From assembly GCF_002858715.1 (NCBI RefSeq), contig NZ_PJZH01000007.1, positions 62,001-126,000 of the forward strand: a stretch of 64,000 nt of DNA, written 5' to 3'. The notes below the pieces were generated by a model, which was given only the letters and a program-made list of their open reading frames with translations, did not search any database and was not told the DNA's origin. How positions within the stretch are numbered: the stretch's first letter is position 1; every line of letters starts with the position of its first letter. This stretch comes from Chimaeribacter coloradensis (GTDB lineage Bacteria; Pseudomonadota; Gammaproteobacteria; Enterobacterales; Enterobacteriaceae). The translations under genes and the position numbers were made by a program. Positions 19,732 through 29,446 of this stretch are shown piece by piece.

Positions 19732-21573
19732 TCAGTCGCGGTTGAGCAGTTTATTCAGCGGCTTGTTCTCCCGATCGCCGCTGTTTCTTTCTGCCCAGTT
19801 TTTCAGGGCGCGCCTCGCCTCCTGTTGCAGTTGCTTGCGCAGCACCTGATCCACCTGCAGCTGGTAATTGAGCTGCTGCCACGGGCCGTAGATGCGCAGC
19901 GGCACCGACGTGCGGCTCAACGTCTCAATCAGGCTGCTGTTGTCGCCGTGCCAGCCGCCGGTGACCTGTGCCGCCAGGGTGACGTCACACTGCTCGGCGG
20001 CCAGGCTCAGGGTACCGCCGCCGTTCAGCGTCAGCAGCGGCGAAGAGGCCTGAAGGTTGCTCAGGGTCAGCACGCCGTTTTTCAGGTCACCGTGGGACTG
20101 TAACTGATCCACTTCAGTGTAGCGCTCATAGCGCTCCTGCCCCCGCACGCCGCCGTTGTTGCGGGCCACCGCCTGCTGGATCAGCTGCTGCACGTTCAGG
20201 CCGTGCAGCCGGGCATTCTGCATCGACATATCCGCCTGTCCCTGCCAGCGCTGGTTCACATCATCGCTGGTCAGCCCCTCGCCCGACACCGCGCCGGTCA
20301 GGGAGAAGCGGCCGGTCAGCGCTTCCGGCAGGCCATAGGCGCGCAGCACCGGCCCCAGCTCTACCTGATTCAGCACCGGCGAGAGGCTCAGGCGCAGGCG
20401 GCTGCCGGTGGCATCCAGCGTGCCCGGCAGGGAAAACGTCCCCTGCCCCAGCGTGCCGCTCAGGGCCGCCAGCGCCACCTTGCCGCGCTGGTTATCCGCC
20501 CGGAGGTCAAACTGCGTCACTGCCAACCCGCGGTAGGTCACCGCAGCGGCCTTCAGCGCCAGCTGGGCGTTGAAACCAGTCAGCATCGCCAGCTCATTCG
20601 GGTGCGCCAGCACATCCCGGGAGATCACCGGCGCGAAGCTGGTGGTCTGGCCCTGCTGTTGCGGGTTGTTGGCGGCAGGCGTCCAGCCGGTCAGGGCATC
20701 AATGTTCAGGCGGTCAGCCTGCAGATCGGCCCGGTAACGCGGCACTTCGCCCAGTTCGGCCGCAATCTCGCCGCGCAGCTGGCTGTCATTGGCGGAGAGC
20801 ACCAGCTGGCTGAGCGTGAGTGAGGCGGGCGACTGTTGATAGGCCGCCTGCAACGTGCCCTGCCCTTTGATGCCCCCGGCAGGCAGGCCGACCCCCTCGA
20901 GCTGGTAGTCGAGCTGGTCAATCTTGCCGGAGAGCGCCTGCGGGAAGCGCGACATGTCCGCCTGCCCGGAGAGGGAGAACGTCAGATCGCGCTGGTCACG
21001 GTTGATACGGCTGGAGAAGCTGATCGCCGCCTGGCGGTGGTCGCGCTGGGAGAGCGAGAGGTTGATGTCACGGACGTTGATCGGGTTGTCATCGCCGCGC
21101 TGCCAGATGAGCAGGCTGTCGGCGACGTTGAGTTCGTCGATGTCATACTTCCAGTGCACCGGCTCCGCCGGTTCCGGCCGGCCGCCGGGCGCGACGGGCG
21201 CATCCTCCTGCGGCCGGGCTTCGCTCTCCGGCGTCAGGCGGATCACACCGTTTTTCAGCATCACCTGCTTTACCGCCAGCTGGTGGGAGAGCAGCGGCCA
21301 GAGCTTCACATCGAGGCGCATGTTGTCGGCGCTGACCACCGGGGCCTGGGCGCCGGGGGCAGTGAGCGTCATCGGCCCGGCGATAATGCTGAGCTGCGGC
21401 CACACATGCCAGCGCAGCTCACCGTTCAGCGCCAGCTGGTAGCCGCTTTTCTGCTCCACCTGCTGCACCATGTAATGACGGAAATCGTTCGGATTAACCA
21501 GCAATACCAGGGCAGTCATGCCCGCCACCAGTACCAGCAGCAAAATAGCCAACGTTGTCAGTAATCTTCTCAT
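19732..21573 (-). CDS. asmA: AsmA family outer-membrane assembly protein
   Basis: 613 residues (617 in E. coli), anchored in the inner membrane by one N-terminal helix (LLTTLAILLLVLVAGMTALVLLV, about 4-26), the rest periplasmic. AsmA belongs to the bridge-like AsmA/YhdP lipid-transfer group and affects outer-membrane composition. The N-terminal AsmA domain (VNPNDFRHYMVQQVEQKSGYQLALNGELRWHVWPQLSI) and the C-terminal block (LQASSPLLTLNGGGTLSLA) are typical. Transcribed after udk and dcd, as in E. coli. Confidence 0.93.
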   Translation of the reverse strand: MRRLLTTLAILLLVLVAGMTALVLLVNPNDFRHYMVQQVEQKSGYQLALNGELRWHVWPQLSIIAGPMTLTAPGAQAPVVSADNMRLDVKLWPLLSHQLAVKQVMLKNGVIRLTPESEARPQEDAPVAPGGRPEPAEPVHWKYDIDELNVADSLLIWQRGDDNPINVRDINLSLSQRDHRQAAISFSSRINRDQRDLTFSLSGQADMSRFPQALSGKIDQLDYQLEGVGLPAGGIKGQGTLQAAYQQSPASLTLSQLVLSANDSQLRGEIAAELGEVPRYRADLQADRLNIDALTGWTPAANNPQQQGQTTSFAPVISRDVLAHPNELAMLTGFNAQLALKAAAVTYRGLAVTQFDLRADNQRGKVALAALSGTLGQGTFSLPGTLDATGSRLRLSLSPVLNQVELGPVLRAYGLPEALTGRFSLTGAVSGEGLTSDDVNQRWQGQADMSMQNARLHGLNVQQLIQQAVARNNGGVRGQERYERYTEVDQLQSHGDLKNGVLTLSNLQASSPLLTLNGGGTLSLAAEQCDVTLAAQVTGGWHGDNSSLIETLSRTSVPLRIYGPWQQLNYQLQVDQVLRKQLQQEARRALKNWAERNSGDRENKPLNKLLNRD

Positions 21574-21609
21574 GCCTTCCTCATTGTGATGCCGCGCCCC
21601 GCTCCGGAA

Positions 21610-22191
21610 TCAATCCTTGTCAATCCGGCTGGCGACCGCGCCCTGCTGGTCGCGGTATTTGGCATCTTCGCGACGGTTATAGGGCCTCGCGGCCGGGCCG
21701 GAGAGCGGTTCAAAACTCAGTGCGCCAATCATCATGCCGGGGCGCAAGGCCAGGGGTAACTTACCCGAATTATAGAACTCTAGTACAATCCGCCCCTGCC
21801 AGCCCGGGTCGATGCGGTGTGCCGTCACGTGGACCATCAGGCCGAGGCGCGCCAGCGAGGAGCGGCCATCCAGCCAGCCCACCAGGTCAGAGGGCAGCGT
21901 CACCGACTCCAGCGTCACCGCCAGCGCCAGCTCGCCCGGGTGCAGGAAGAAGGCCTCGCCTTCCGGCAGCACAATCTCATCACTCATCACGCGGTCCAGG
22001 GCGGCGCTCACCTCATCCTTGGGGCCGCTCAGGTCGATATAGGGCGCAGTATGGCCGCGGAACACGCGGAACTGGTTGCCGAGGCGCACGTCCACGGTGG
22101 CCCCGCTGATGCGCTCTACCGGCGGACGCGGGGTAATTGCCAGGCGGCCGTCGTCCAGCCAGGCTTCAATGTCTCGGTCGCAGAGTCTCAT
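21610..22191 (-). CDS. dcd: dCTP deaminase
   Basis: 193-residue cytoplasmic trimeric enzyme that converts dCTP to dUTP, supplying most dTMP precursor in enterobacteria. The sequence is collinear with E. coli Dcd: N-terminal [19 protein letters not shown], substrate-binding [10 protein letters not shown], catalytic-glutamate region [14 protein letters not shown] and the C-terminal [24 protein letters not shown]. The gap from udk is 28 bp and to asmA 36 bp, so the three genes form one operon. Confidence 0.97.
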   Translation of the reverse strand: MRLCDRDIEAWLDDGRLAITPRPPVERISGATVDVRLGNQFRVFRGHTAPYIDLSGPKDEVSAALDRVMSDEIVLPEGEAFFLHPGELALAVTLESVTLPSDLVGWLDGRSSLARLGLMVHVTAHRIDPGWQGRIVLEFYNSGKLPLALRPGMMIGALSFEPLSGPAARPYNRREDAKYRDQQGAVASRIDKD

Positions 22192-22219
22192 GGGTTACTC
22201 CATTCAGGCGCGGGGAACG

Positions 22220-22861
22220 CTATTCAAAAAACTGGCTGATTTTGGCTTTCAGGATGTCGATGGCGATGCGGTTCTTGCCGCCGCGCGGCACGATGATGTC
22301 CGCATACTGTTTGGACGGCTCAATAAACTGCAGGAACATCGGGCGCACCGTTTTCTGGTACTGCTGCATCACGGAGTCCATCGAGCGGCCGCGCTCGTTG
22401 ACGTCACGCTTCATGCGGCGCATCAGGCAGATGTCCAGCGGGGTGTCGACGAAGATAGAGAAGTTCATCTCCTGGCGCAGGCGGATGTCGGTGAGCAGCA
22501 GGATGCCCTCGACGATAATCACCTTCTTCGGCTTCAGGTGGACGGTTTCCGGCTTGCGGGTGTATTCCACATAGCTGTAGAGCGGCAGCTCAATCGGCTT
22601 GCCGGACTTCAGCATCTGCAGGTGCTGGAACAGCAGGTTATGGTCCATCGCGCCCGGGTGGTCGTAGTTAATCTGCAGGCGCTCTTCCATCGTCAGATGG
22701 CTTTGGTCTTTGTAATAACTGTCCTCAGGGATGACGCCGATGTGCTCGTCGCCGACCTGCTCGCGCAGCTCGCGGTAGAGGGTACTGGCGATAAGACTTT
22801 TACCTGAGGCGGAAGCGCCGGCGATACCGATAATGACGCATTGGTGGGGCTTGTCAGTCAT
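22220..22861 (-). CDS. udk: Uridine kinase
   Basis: 213-residue cytoplasmic enzyme that phosphorylates uridine and cytidine with GTP or ATP in pyrimidine salvage. The Walker A motif [11 protein letters not shown] is at about residues 12-22. DSYYKD and the NYDHPGAMD nucleoside-binding segment follow, then the [13 protein letters not shown] lid region. Length matches E. coli Udk (213). It is the first gene of udk-dcd-asmA. Confidence 0.97.
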   Translation of the reverse strand: MTDKPHQCVIIGIAGASASGKSLIASTLYRELREQVGDEHIGVIPEDSYYKDQSHLTMEERLQINYDHPGAMDHNLLFQHLQMLKSGKPIELPLYSYVEYTRKPETVHLKPKKVIIVEGILLLTDIRLRQEMNFSIFVDTPLDICLMRRMKRDVNERGRSMDSVMQQYQKTVRPMFLQFIEPSKQYADIIVPRGGKNRIAIDILKAKISQFFE

Positions 22862-23164
22862 AACTTTTAAAGACCTGATTCATAGTAGGAAAGGGCACAC
22901 CCCGGCCGGGGCAGCGATCGCGGCAATTATAGGGAGTTAAAGGATCGGTTGCCAGCACTTAGGCGGCACGCCTGCCCGGCCTGCGGCCGGGATCGCAGCG
23001 TCAGGGTGCAACGTTCCGGGGGGCGTTACATTTTTAAGAACATTCATACTACTTATTAATGAGCGCATTACGTTAACATAACCCTTTACCGCCGACACCG
23101 GCACGTTCTCTGCACCGGGCAGATCCCTGCCGTGAGAATTTTATCTTTAGGGTGAGCACACCGC
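22862..23164. other. Divergent promoter region between udk and the PAP2 gene
   Basis: 303 bp without a gene. It carries a GC-rich inverted sequence around 22,970-23,000 (GCCCGGCCTGCGGCCGGG) and a more AT-rich block at 23,030-23,090 that probably holds the promoter for the plus-strand gene. I could not identify a regulator site. Confidence 0.6.
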
Positions 23165-23818
23165 ATGAACTGGCATTGGTTAACCTATTTCGGCGACAGC
23201 ATGCTGCTGCTGCCCTGCGCGGCCCTGATCCTGCTGCTGTTGCTGGCTAACCCGGAAACCCGGCGCGCCACCTGGCAGTGGATGCTGCTGTTCGGCATCG
23301 CGGGCGGGCTGGTCTGCCTCTCCAAACTGGCGTTTATGGGCTGGGGCATCGGCAGCCGCCGCTTCGATTTCACCGGCTTCAGCGGCCACTCGGCGCTCTC
23401 GTCCAGCATCTGGCCGGTGCTGATGTGGATGCTGACCGGCCGGATGCCGCGCCCGGTCCGCATCGGGGCCATTACCGCCGGCTATGTGCTGGCGTTCTTC
23501 GTCGGCTATTCGCGCCTGGTGATCCACGTCCACTCGCCGGCGGAAGTGGTGGCCGGGCTGGCGCTGGGCTTTACCATCAGCACCACCTTCCTGATGCTGC
23601 AGACCTCCGCCACGGTGCCGCGCCTCTCTTACGGCCAGCTGGCGATGGCGCTGGTGGTGCCGCTGTTTTTGATCAACACCGGCAAAGTCGCCCCGACCCA
23701 GGGGCTGTTAGAGCGTATTGCCGTGGCGATCTCCCCGGCGACCCGCGCCTTTACCCGCGCCGACCTGCACCAGCTCAGCGTGCTGACGCCGCCCGCCGCG
23801 CCGCTCTCGCTGAAATAG
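23165..23818 (+). CDS. PAP2-family membrane phosphatase
   Basis: 217-residue membrane protein with about six hydrophobic segments. PAP2 acid-phosphatase motifs are present: GFSGHSAL (PSGH-like, near residue 76) and SRLVIHVHSPAEVVAG (SRxxxxxHxxxD-like, near 120, with Glu in place of the usual Asp). Such enzymes dephosphorylate lipid pyrophosphates or other phospho-lipids at the periplasmic face. The substrate is unknown. It ends at a strong terminator shared with convergent mrp. Confidence 0.8.
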   Translation: MNWHWLTYFGDSMLLLPCAALILLLLLANPETRRATWQWMLLFGIAGGLVCLSKLAFMGWGIGSRRFDFTGFSGHSALSSSIWPVLMWMLTGRMPRPVRIGAITAGYVLAFFVGYSRLVIHVHSPAEVVAGLALGFTISTTFLMLQTSATVPRLSYGQLAMALVVPLFLINTGKVAPTQGLLERIAVAISPATRAFTRADLHQLSVLTPPAAPLSLK

Positions 23819-23846
23819 CCCGATGGCGCGACGAAAAAGAGACAGC

Positions 23847-23874
23847 AAAAAGCCCGCCGGAGCGGGCTTTTTTT
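23847..23874. terminator. Bidirectional terminator between the PAP2 gene and mrp
   Basis: Stem AGCCCGC/GCGGGCT with a 4-nt loop, preceded by AAAA and followed by TTTTTTT, so it functions in either direction between the convergent genes. Confidence 0.95.
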
Positions 23875-23885
23875 ATGCGCCGGAA

Positions 23886-24998
23886 TTACACAGCACGGAA
23901 GGCGATTTCCGTCGGGATCGGCTCGCCCTTCCAGTAGAGCGCGGCGGCGACGCGCCCGGCCAGCCGGCGGTAGAGTGCGGTCAGCTCGCCCTGCGGGTCG
24001 GCGATCACCGTCGGCTCGCCGCGGTCGAGATCCTCGCGCAGCGCGATGTGCAGCGGCATCTGGCCCAGCAGCTCGCAGTGGTATTTCTCCACCAGCTTCT
24101 CCGCGCCGCCGGTGCCGAAAATCGGCTCATGGTGGCCGCAGTTGCTGCAGATGTGCATGCTCATGTTCTCAATCACGCCCAGTACCGGCACATTGACCTT
24201 TTCGAACATCACGATGCCTTTCATCGCGTCTAAGAGTGCGATGTCCTGCGGCGTGGTGACCACCAGCGCGCCGGTCACCGGCACGTTCTGCGCCAGCGTC
24301 AGCTGGATGTCGCCGGTGCCGGGCGGCATGTCGAGCACCAGGTAATCCAGCTCCGGCCAGAGGGTGTCCTGCAACAGCTGCATCAGCGCTTTGCTCGCCA
24401 TCGGCCCGCGCCACACCATCGCGTTCTCATCATCCACCAGGTAGCCGATGGAGTTGGTCGCCAGCCCGTGCGCCATGATCGGTGCCATGTGGGTGCCGTC
24501 CGGCGAGGTCGGGCGCTCATGCTGGGTGCCAAGCATCGCCGGCACCGACGGGCCGTAGATGTCTGCGTCCAGCACGCCGACTTTCGCCCCTTCCGCTGCC
24601 AGCGCCAGCGCCAGGTTCACCGCGGTGCTCGACTTGCCCACCCCGCCCTTGCCGGAGCTGATGGCGATGATATTGCGCACCCCTTTGATGCCGGGGCGGT
24701 CGCCGACGCGCTTGAGCGTCGTGATGTCATGTTTCAGCGTCCACTCCACCGCCCGTGCGCCGGTGGCCTGCATCAGCGGCGCGCTGGCCTGCTCCTGCAG
24801 GTCAAGGAACGCACTCTGCCAGGCGAACGGCATCTGCAGGTCGATATGCAGCACGCCGTCCAGCACCGTGCAGTGGTGCAGCGCCTTCAGCGTGACCAGG
24901 TCCTGCTGCAGCGTCGGGTGGGTAAAGGCGGCCAGCTCGCCGGTCACCAGGGCGCGCAGCGCCGCGGGGGTATTCTGCTCAGGGGATTTAGGGTTCAT
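23886..24998 (-). CDS. mrp: Iron-sulfur cluster carrier ATPase Mrp (ApbC)
   Basis: 370-residue cytoplasmic P-loop protein that binds and transfers [4Fe-4S] clusters. An N-terminal MIP18-like domain (about 1-95) is followed by the deviant Walker A SSGKGGVGKSS near residue 113 and Walker B YLVLDMPPGTGD. The cluster-binding pair CSNC lies near residue 283. E. coli Mrp has 369 residues. It is transcribed divergently from metG across 159 bp, as in E. coli. Confidence 0.96.
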   Translation of the reverse strand: MNPKSPEQNTPAALRALVTGELAAFTHPTLQQDLVTLKALHHCTVLDGVLHIDLQMPFAWQSAFLDLQEQASAPLMQATGARAVEWTLKHDITTLKRVGDRPGIKGVRNIIAISSGKGGVGKSSTAVNLALALAAEGAKVGVLDADIYGPSVPAMLGTQHERPTSPDGTHMAPIMAHGLATNSIGYLVDDENAMVWRGPMASKALMQLLQDTLWPELDYLVLDMPPGTGDIQLTLAQNVPVTGALVVTTPQDIALLDAMKGIVMFEKVNVPVLGVIENMSMHICSNCGHHEPIFGTGGAEKLVEKYHCELLGQMPLHIALREDLDRGEPTVIADPQGELTALYRRLAGRVAAALYWKGEPIPTEIAFRAV

Positions 24999-25157
24999 CC
25001 CGGCTCCTTAAACAATAACCAACGGAAAATAGTGCAAGCATATCAGATCCGCGCCGCCGCTGCCGCGCGCACCCGCAAGAAACCCACCTAGCGGCCTGCG
25101 CCGCGATCGGGTAACATCGAAGGCCCTTTTTCCTCATACAGAAACCAATTTCCCACT

Positions 25158-27188
25158 ATGGCTCAAGTCGCGAAAAAATTATTGGTGACGTGCGCACTTC
25201 CGTACGCCAACGGCTCTATCCACCTCGGCCACATGCTCGAGCACATCCAGGCAGACATCTGGGTCCGCTTCCAGCGGATGCGCGGCCATGAGGTTCACTT
25301 CATCTGTGCGGACGACGCGCACGGCACCCCGATCATGCTGAAAGCGCAGCAGCTGGGCATCGCCCCGGAGCAGATGATTGCCGAGATGAGCCAGGAGCAC
25401 CAACAGGATTTCGCCGGCTTTGACATCAGCTATGACAACTACCATTCGACCCATAGCGACGAAAACCGCGAGCTCTCCTCGCTGATCTACACCCGGCTGA
25501 AAGAGAACGGTTTCATCAAGAACCGCACCATCTCCCAGCTTTACGACCCGGAAAAAGGCATGTTCCTGCCGGACCGCTTCGTCAAAGGCACCTGCCCGAA
25601 ATGCAAATCACCGGACCAGTACGGCGACAACTGCGAAGTCTGCGGCGCGACCTACAGCCCGACAGAGCTGATTGACCCGAAATCCGCTGTCTCCGGCGCG
25701 ACGCCGGAAATGCGCGACTCCGAGCACTTCTTCTTTGACCTGCCCTCTTTCAGCGCCATGCTGCAGGCCTGGACCCGTTCCGGCGCGCTGCAGGAGCAGG
25801 TGGCGAACAAGATGCAGGAGTGGTTTGAAGCGGGCCTGCAGCAGTGGGACATCTCCCGCGATGCGCCCTACTTCGGCTTTGAAATCCCGGATGCGCCGGG
25901 CAAATATTTCTACGTCTGGCTGGATGCGCCGATCGGCTACATGGGCTCCTTCAAGAACCTGTGCGACAAGCGCGGCGACCTGGATTTCGACGAGTTTTGG
26001 AAGAAAGAGTCCACCACCGAGCTGTACCACTTCATCGGCAAGGACATCGTCTACTTCCACAGCCTGTTCTGGCCGGCGATGCTGGAAGGCAGCGGCTTCC
26101 GCAAGCCGACCAACCTGTTCGTGCACGGTTATGTCACGGTCAACGGTGCGAAGATGTCCAAATCCCGCGGCACCTTTATCAAGGCGGACACCTACCTGAA
26201 GCACCTGGATGCCGACTGCCTGCGCTACTACTATGCGGCCAAGCTCTCGTCCCGCATTGATGACATCGACCTGAACCTGGAAGATTTCGTCCAGCGCGTC
26301 AACGCCGACATCGTCAACAAGGTGGTGAACCTCGCCTCGCGTAACGCCGGTTTCATCAACAAGCGCTTTGACGGCAAACTGGCTGACACGCTGGCGGATG
26401 AGGCGCTCTACGCCACCTTTACCGCGGCCGCAGAGAGCATCGCCGAGGCCTATGCCGCGCGCGAATTCAGCAAGGCGATCCGTGAAATCATGGCGCTGGC
26501 CGACCTCGCCAACCGCTATGTGGATGAGCAGGCCCCGTGGGTGGTGGCGAAGCAGGAAGGGCGTGACGCTGACCTGCAGGCGATCTGCTCCATGGGCATC
26601 AACCTGTTCCGCGTGCTGATGACCTACCTGAAGCCGGTGCTGCCGGCCCTGACGATGCGCGCCGAAGCGTTCCTCAACACCCCGCTGACCTGGGAAGGCA
26701 TCGCTTCCCCGCTGCTCGGCCATCAGGTGATGCCGTTCAAAGCCCTGTTCAGCCGTATTGATCTCGACAAGGTACAACACATGGTAGACGCTTCAAAAGA
26801 AGACATGGCGGCCGCAGCGGCCCCGGTGACCGGCCCGCTGGCGGATGACCCGATCCAGGAGACCATCACCTTTGATGATTTCGCCAAAGTGGATATGCGC
26901 ATTGCGCTGATCGAACAGGCGGATGTGGTGGAAGGCTCTGACAAGCTGCTGAAACTGCAACTGGATCTCGGCGGCGAGAAGCGCCAGATCTTCTCCGGCA
27001 TCCGCTCCGCCTACCCGGACCCGAAAGCGCTGGAAGGCCGCCTGACCATCATGGTGGCGAACCTCGCGCCGCGCAAAATGCGCTTCGGCATCTCGGAAGG
27101 CATGGTGATGGCGGCCGGCCCGGGCGGGAAAGAGATCTTCCTGCTCAGCCCGGACAGCGGCGCCCAGCCGGGTATGCAGGTGAAATAA
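25158..27188 (+). CDS. metG: Methionyl-tRNA synthetase
   Basis: 676-residue cytoplasmic dimer that charges initiator and elongator tRNA-Met. The HIGH-class motif is HLGHM near residue 22; a four-cysteine zinc knuckle CPKC...CEVC sits near 145-161; the KMSKS loop is at about 331-335. The C-terminal tRNA-binding/dimerisation domain (about 575-676) begins [16 protein letters not shown]. coli MetG has 677 residues. Confidence 0.98.
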   Translation: MAQVAKKLLVTCALPYANGSIHLGHMLEHIQADIWVRFQRMRGHEVHFICADDAHGTPIMLKAQQLGIAPEQMIAEMSQEHQQDFAGFDISYDNYHSTHSDENRELSSLIYTRLKENGFIKNRTISQLYDPEKGMFLPDRFVKGTCPKCKSPDQYGDNCEVCGATYSPTELIDPKSAVSGATPEMRDSEHFFFDLPSFSAMLQAWTRSGALQEQVANKMQEWFEAGLQQWDISRDAPYFGFEIPDAPGKYFYVWLDAPIGYMGSFKNLCDKRGDLDFDEFWKKESTTELYHFIGKDIVYFHSLFWPAMLEGSGFRKPTNLFVHGYVTVNGAKMSKSRGTFIKADTYLKHLDADCLRYYYAAKLSSRIDDIDLNLEDFVQRVNADIVNKVVNLASRNAGFINKRFDGKLADTLADEALYATFTAAAESIAEAYAAREFSKAIREIMALADLANRYVDEQAPWVVAKQEGRDADLQAICSMGINLFRVLMTYLKPVLPALTMRAEAFLNTPLTWEGIASPLLGHQVMPFKALFSRIDLDKVQHMVDASKEDMAAAAAPVTGPLADDPIQETITFDDFAKVDMRIALIEQADVVEGSDKLLKLQLDLGGEKRQIFSGIRSAYPDPKALEGRLTIMVANLAPRKMRFGISEGMVMAAGPGGKEIFLLSPDSGAQPGMQVK

Positions 27189-27210
27189 GCCCTGCACGCT
27201 GAACGTTAAT

Positions 27211-27240
27211 AAGCGCGGCCCCGGTGGCCGCGCTTTTTTT
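27211..27240 (+). terminator. Rho-independent terminator after metG
   Basis: A 10-bp stem AAGCGCGGCC/GGCCGCGCTT with a 5-nt loop and a run of Ts, 22 bp after the metG stop. It separates metG from convergent rhaR. Confidence 0.95.
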
Positions 27241-27297
27241 ATGCCTTTCTCCCGCCCTGCTGCCGTAATTTCCCCGGCAGTGGGCAGGCGCAGCGGG

Positions 27298-28134
27298 TCA
27301 GCCCTGGAAGCGTTGCCGGTAGCCGCTGGGGGTGGCACCGAATGCCCGGTTGAACACCACGGCGAAGTAGTTGCTGTCGTCGAAGCCGCAGGCGGCGGCC
27401 ACGTCGCTGATCGGCTGCTGGCCGTGGCGCAGCAGCGCCATCGCATTGCAGAGCCGCAGCTGGCGCAGGTAATCACTGATGCTCATGCCGGTCTGCTGTT
27501 TGAACAGCGCACGCAGGGTGCGCGGCGTCAGCTGGTGTTGTTCGCAGAAGGTCTCCAGGCGGAACGGCCCGGCAATGCTGCCGCGCAGCGCCAGCATCAG
27601 CAGATCCATCTGCTGGGCGTCGGCCAGTTCGCGGCTTTCCGGGTGGTGGCGGTAGCGCTGTAACAGCAGCGCCAGTTGCAGCAGCAACGCCTCGGAGAGC
27701 TGCAACGACAGCGGGTCAGACTTCAGGCACTCCTGCGCCAGCGCGTCCACTTTGCAGCGCAGCACATCCATGCCCAGCATACTCAGCCGCCAGTAACGCC
27801 CGGCCTGCGGCACCTCACGCCCCGGCAGCAGCGCGGCCCAGTCTGCCGGCAGCCGCAGCTTCTCGCGGGCGAACAGGATATTGTCCAGCTCCAGCCCGTT
27901 TACCGACTCATAGCTGTGGCGGTCGCGCGCATCAATATAGAACAGGTCGCCGCAGGTGATGCGGTAAGGGATGTCATTCCAGATGTGCAGCCCATTGCCG
28001 CGCCACACTACCACCAGCTCATCGAAATCGTGATGGTGCAGCGGGAAAGCCGGCTGCGGGTGGCGTTCAGCCACGCTCACCGCCTGCTGGCCGGTCAGAA
28101 AAAAGTCTTGTTGCTGAAGTTTCAGCAGCGGCAT
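27298..28134 (-). CDS. rhaR: L-rhamnose-responsive activator RhaR
   Basis: AraC-family activator that, with L-rhamnose, turns on rhaSR. 278 residues. The N-terminal cupin-like sensor (QPAFPLHHHDFDELVVVWRGNGLHIWNDIPYRITCGDLFYIDARDRHSY) is close to E. coli RhaR, and the C-terminal two-helix-turn-helix domain ends ISDVAAACGFDDSNYFAVVFNRAFGATPSGYRQRF. Two starts are possible: ATG at 28,134 or GTG at 28,143, which sits two bases behind a GGGAG. I took the ATG. It follows rhaS by 96 bp. No rhamnose transporter gene lies beside it; metG is its neighbour. Confidence 0.9.
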   Translation of the reverse strand: MPLLKLQQQDFFLTGQQAVSVAERHPQPAFPLHHHDFDELVVVWRGNGLHIWNDIPYRITCGDLFYIDARDRHSYESVNGLELDNILFAREKLRLPADWAALLPGREVPQAGRYWRLSMLGMDVLRCKVDALAQECLKSDPLSLQLSEALLLQLALLLQRYRHHPESRELADAQQMDLLMLALRGSIAGPFRLETFCEQHQLTPRTLRALFKQQTGMSISDYLRQLRLCNAMALLRHGQQPISDVAAACGFDDSNYFAVVFNRAFGATPSGYRQRFQG

Positions 28135-28230
28135 GGCATCCACAGCTCCCGGGCAAAAGGCAAACGGCTATCCTGCCATAAACCCCGGCCGCCGGGGTTG
28201 ACGGCGGCCTGAAATCCGGAAAATTCCTGC

Positions 28231-29055
28231 TCAGCGCACGCTGTTGCGCATCATTTTCGGCGAGAGATCGAACTCGCGCCGGAACTGGGTCGAGAAGTGA
28301 TTGCTGTCACCAAAGCCGCACTCATGGGCGATCTGGGTGATGCTCTGGTCAGTCTGGAACAGGCGGCGGCGCGCCTCCAGCAGCCGCAGCCGGTTCAGGT
28401 AGCGCTGCGGCGTCATGCCGGTGTGCTGTTTGACTTGCCGGTGCAGGGTACGCAGCGCCAGCGAGTAGCGGTCAGCCAGCTCGCTCCAGCCCACCTCTTC
28501 CGTGAAATTTTTATCCAGCCAGCGCAGCAGCGCCAGCACGTTGGCGTCCCGCCCGCTGTTGGACTCCAGCTGGCAGCAGCTGCGGTGCAGCAGCAGCAGC
28601 AGTTGCAGGAAACGGCTCTCGCTGGCCGCTACGCCCTCATCACTGTAGTCCTCAGAGAGCTGCGCCAGCGTGCGGATATGCTGCCGCGCCTCCTGCAACG
28701 CCTCCTGGCCAATGTGCCAGTGTACCTGCCCCTGGCCATCCTCCGGCGGCAGGAAGCGGTCGATGCCGGTCAGGAAGCGGAACGACTGCGGCGAGCGGTA
28801 GAGCACATTGGTGAGGTAAAGCCCCTCCACGTTCTCAAACAGATGGTGGTCGCGGTCGCGCACAAAACAGACGGTGCCGCTGCACAGGGTATAGGGGCGG
28901 TCATTAAAGACATGCACCCCCGCCCCGCTCTCCACCAGCACAATCTCATAGAAGTCGTGGTGGTGCTCCGGGAAAGGCGGCTGGGGCGCGCGGGGTTCCA
29001 CCGTCACGGTCATCGCCCGGGACGCAAAAAAGTCATCACCTGCCAGTAACGTCAT
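28231..29055 (-). CDS. rhaS: L-rhamnose operon activator RhaS
   Basis: AraC-family activator of rhaBAD-type promoters. 274 residues from the chosen ATG (MTLLAGDDFFAS), which has GGAGG 7 bp ahead and aligns with the E. coli start; an upstream ATG would add 18 residues rich in Ala and Pro. The sensor domain reads PPFPEHHHDFYEIVLVESGAGVHVFNDRPY and the DNA-binding domain has WSELADRYSLALRTLHRQVKQHTGMTPQRYLNRLR and ITQIAHECGFGDSNHFSTQFRREF. It is transcribed divergently from rhaB across a 391-bp control region that carries its predicted site. Confidence 0.93.
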   Translation of the reverse strand: MTLLAGDDFFASRAMTVTVEPRAPQPPFPEHHHDFYEIVLVESGAGVHVFNDRPYTLCSGTVCFVRDRDHHLFENVEGLYLTNVLYRSPQSFRFLTGIDRFLPPEDGQGQVHWHIGQEALQEARQHIRTLAQLSEDYSDEGVAASESRFLQLLLLLHRSCCQLESNSGRDANVLALLRWLDKNFTEEVGWSELADRYSLALRTLHRQVKQHTGMTPQRYLNRLRLLEARRRLFQTDQSITQIAHECGFGDSNHFSTQFRREFDLSPKMMRNSVR

Positions 29056-29263
29056 TTTCAAGGCCTCCGGTAAAGGATCAGGGCGCGCAGGCGGTGCCGC
29101 ACTGCACACGGGGGCGCAACAGAGTGAAAGAACCGGCGTGTGCCGGTGCTCTGCTGGCCTGAGGCAGTGTAAGGCGTGCCCGGCTGCCCCTGCCTTGAAA
29201 CCACGGCAGCCACGGCGCGGAAAACGGTCATTTTTTTAAGATCGTGCGGGTTAAGGCGGGAAC

Positions 29264-29279
29264 TGTGTAGCAGATCACA
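29264..29279. promoter_or_regulatory. CRP-like site, rhaSR side
   Basis: TGTGTAGCAGATCACA matches the CRP palindrome TGTGA-N6-TCACA at 9 of 10 core positions. It lies about 210 bp upstream of rhaS and may serve the rhaSR promoter. Confidence 0.6.
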
Positions 29280-29321
29280 TCTCATTAACATCCCTGCGGC
29301 GCAGGGGGGATTAACGGGAAG

Positions 29322-29337
29322 TGTGATCTGATTCACG
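29322..29337. promoter_or_regulatory. CRP-like site, rhaB side
   Basis: TGTGATCTGATTCACG matches TGTGA-N6-TCACA at 9 of 10 core positions. It is immediately upstream of the RhaS half-site, as at E. coli rhaBAD. Confidence 0.75.
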
Positions 29338-29340
29338 GGG

Positions 29341-29357
29341 ATCTTTGCCATTTTGCC
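29341..29357 (+). promoter_or_regulatory. Predicted RhaS half-site for rhaB
   Basis: ATCTTTGCCATTTTGCC resembles the E. coli rhaI1 half-site (ATCTTTCCCTGGTTGCC), with the ATCTTT and TTGCC blocks conserved at the same spacing. A second half-site should follow about 16 bp later; it is less clear. Confidence 0.6.
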
Positions 29358-29446
29358 AACCGGTTTTCAGCGATGGCAACCACCGGAAGGTGGGGCGTTT
29401 TCCCTTTCCTTACACTCGCTGCATAGTCTGTTAAGGGATAACCACG

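Larger units (their letters stand above)
29056..29446. promoter_or_regulatory. rhaS-rhaB divergent control region
   Basis: 391 bp without a gene. It holds two CRP-like sites (29,264-29,279 and 29,322-29,337) and a RhaS-like half-site (29,341-29,357). The arrangement of the second CRP site, three bases, then ATCTTT is the same as I recall for E. coli rhaBAD. An inverted TTTGCC/GGCAAC pair extends to 29,380. This supports rhamnose induction and catabolite control of rhaBA. Confidence 0.8.

Noticed and set aside
28840-29056. 18-residue N-terminal extension of RhaS
   Set aside because: The inner ATG has a better ribosome site and aligns with the E. coli start; the extension is Pro/Ala-rich.
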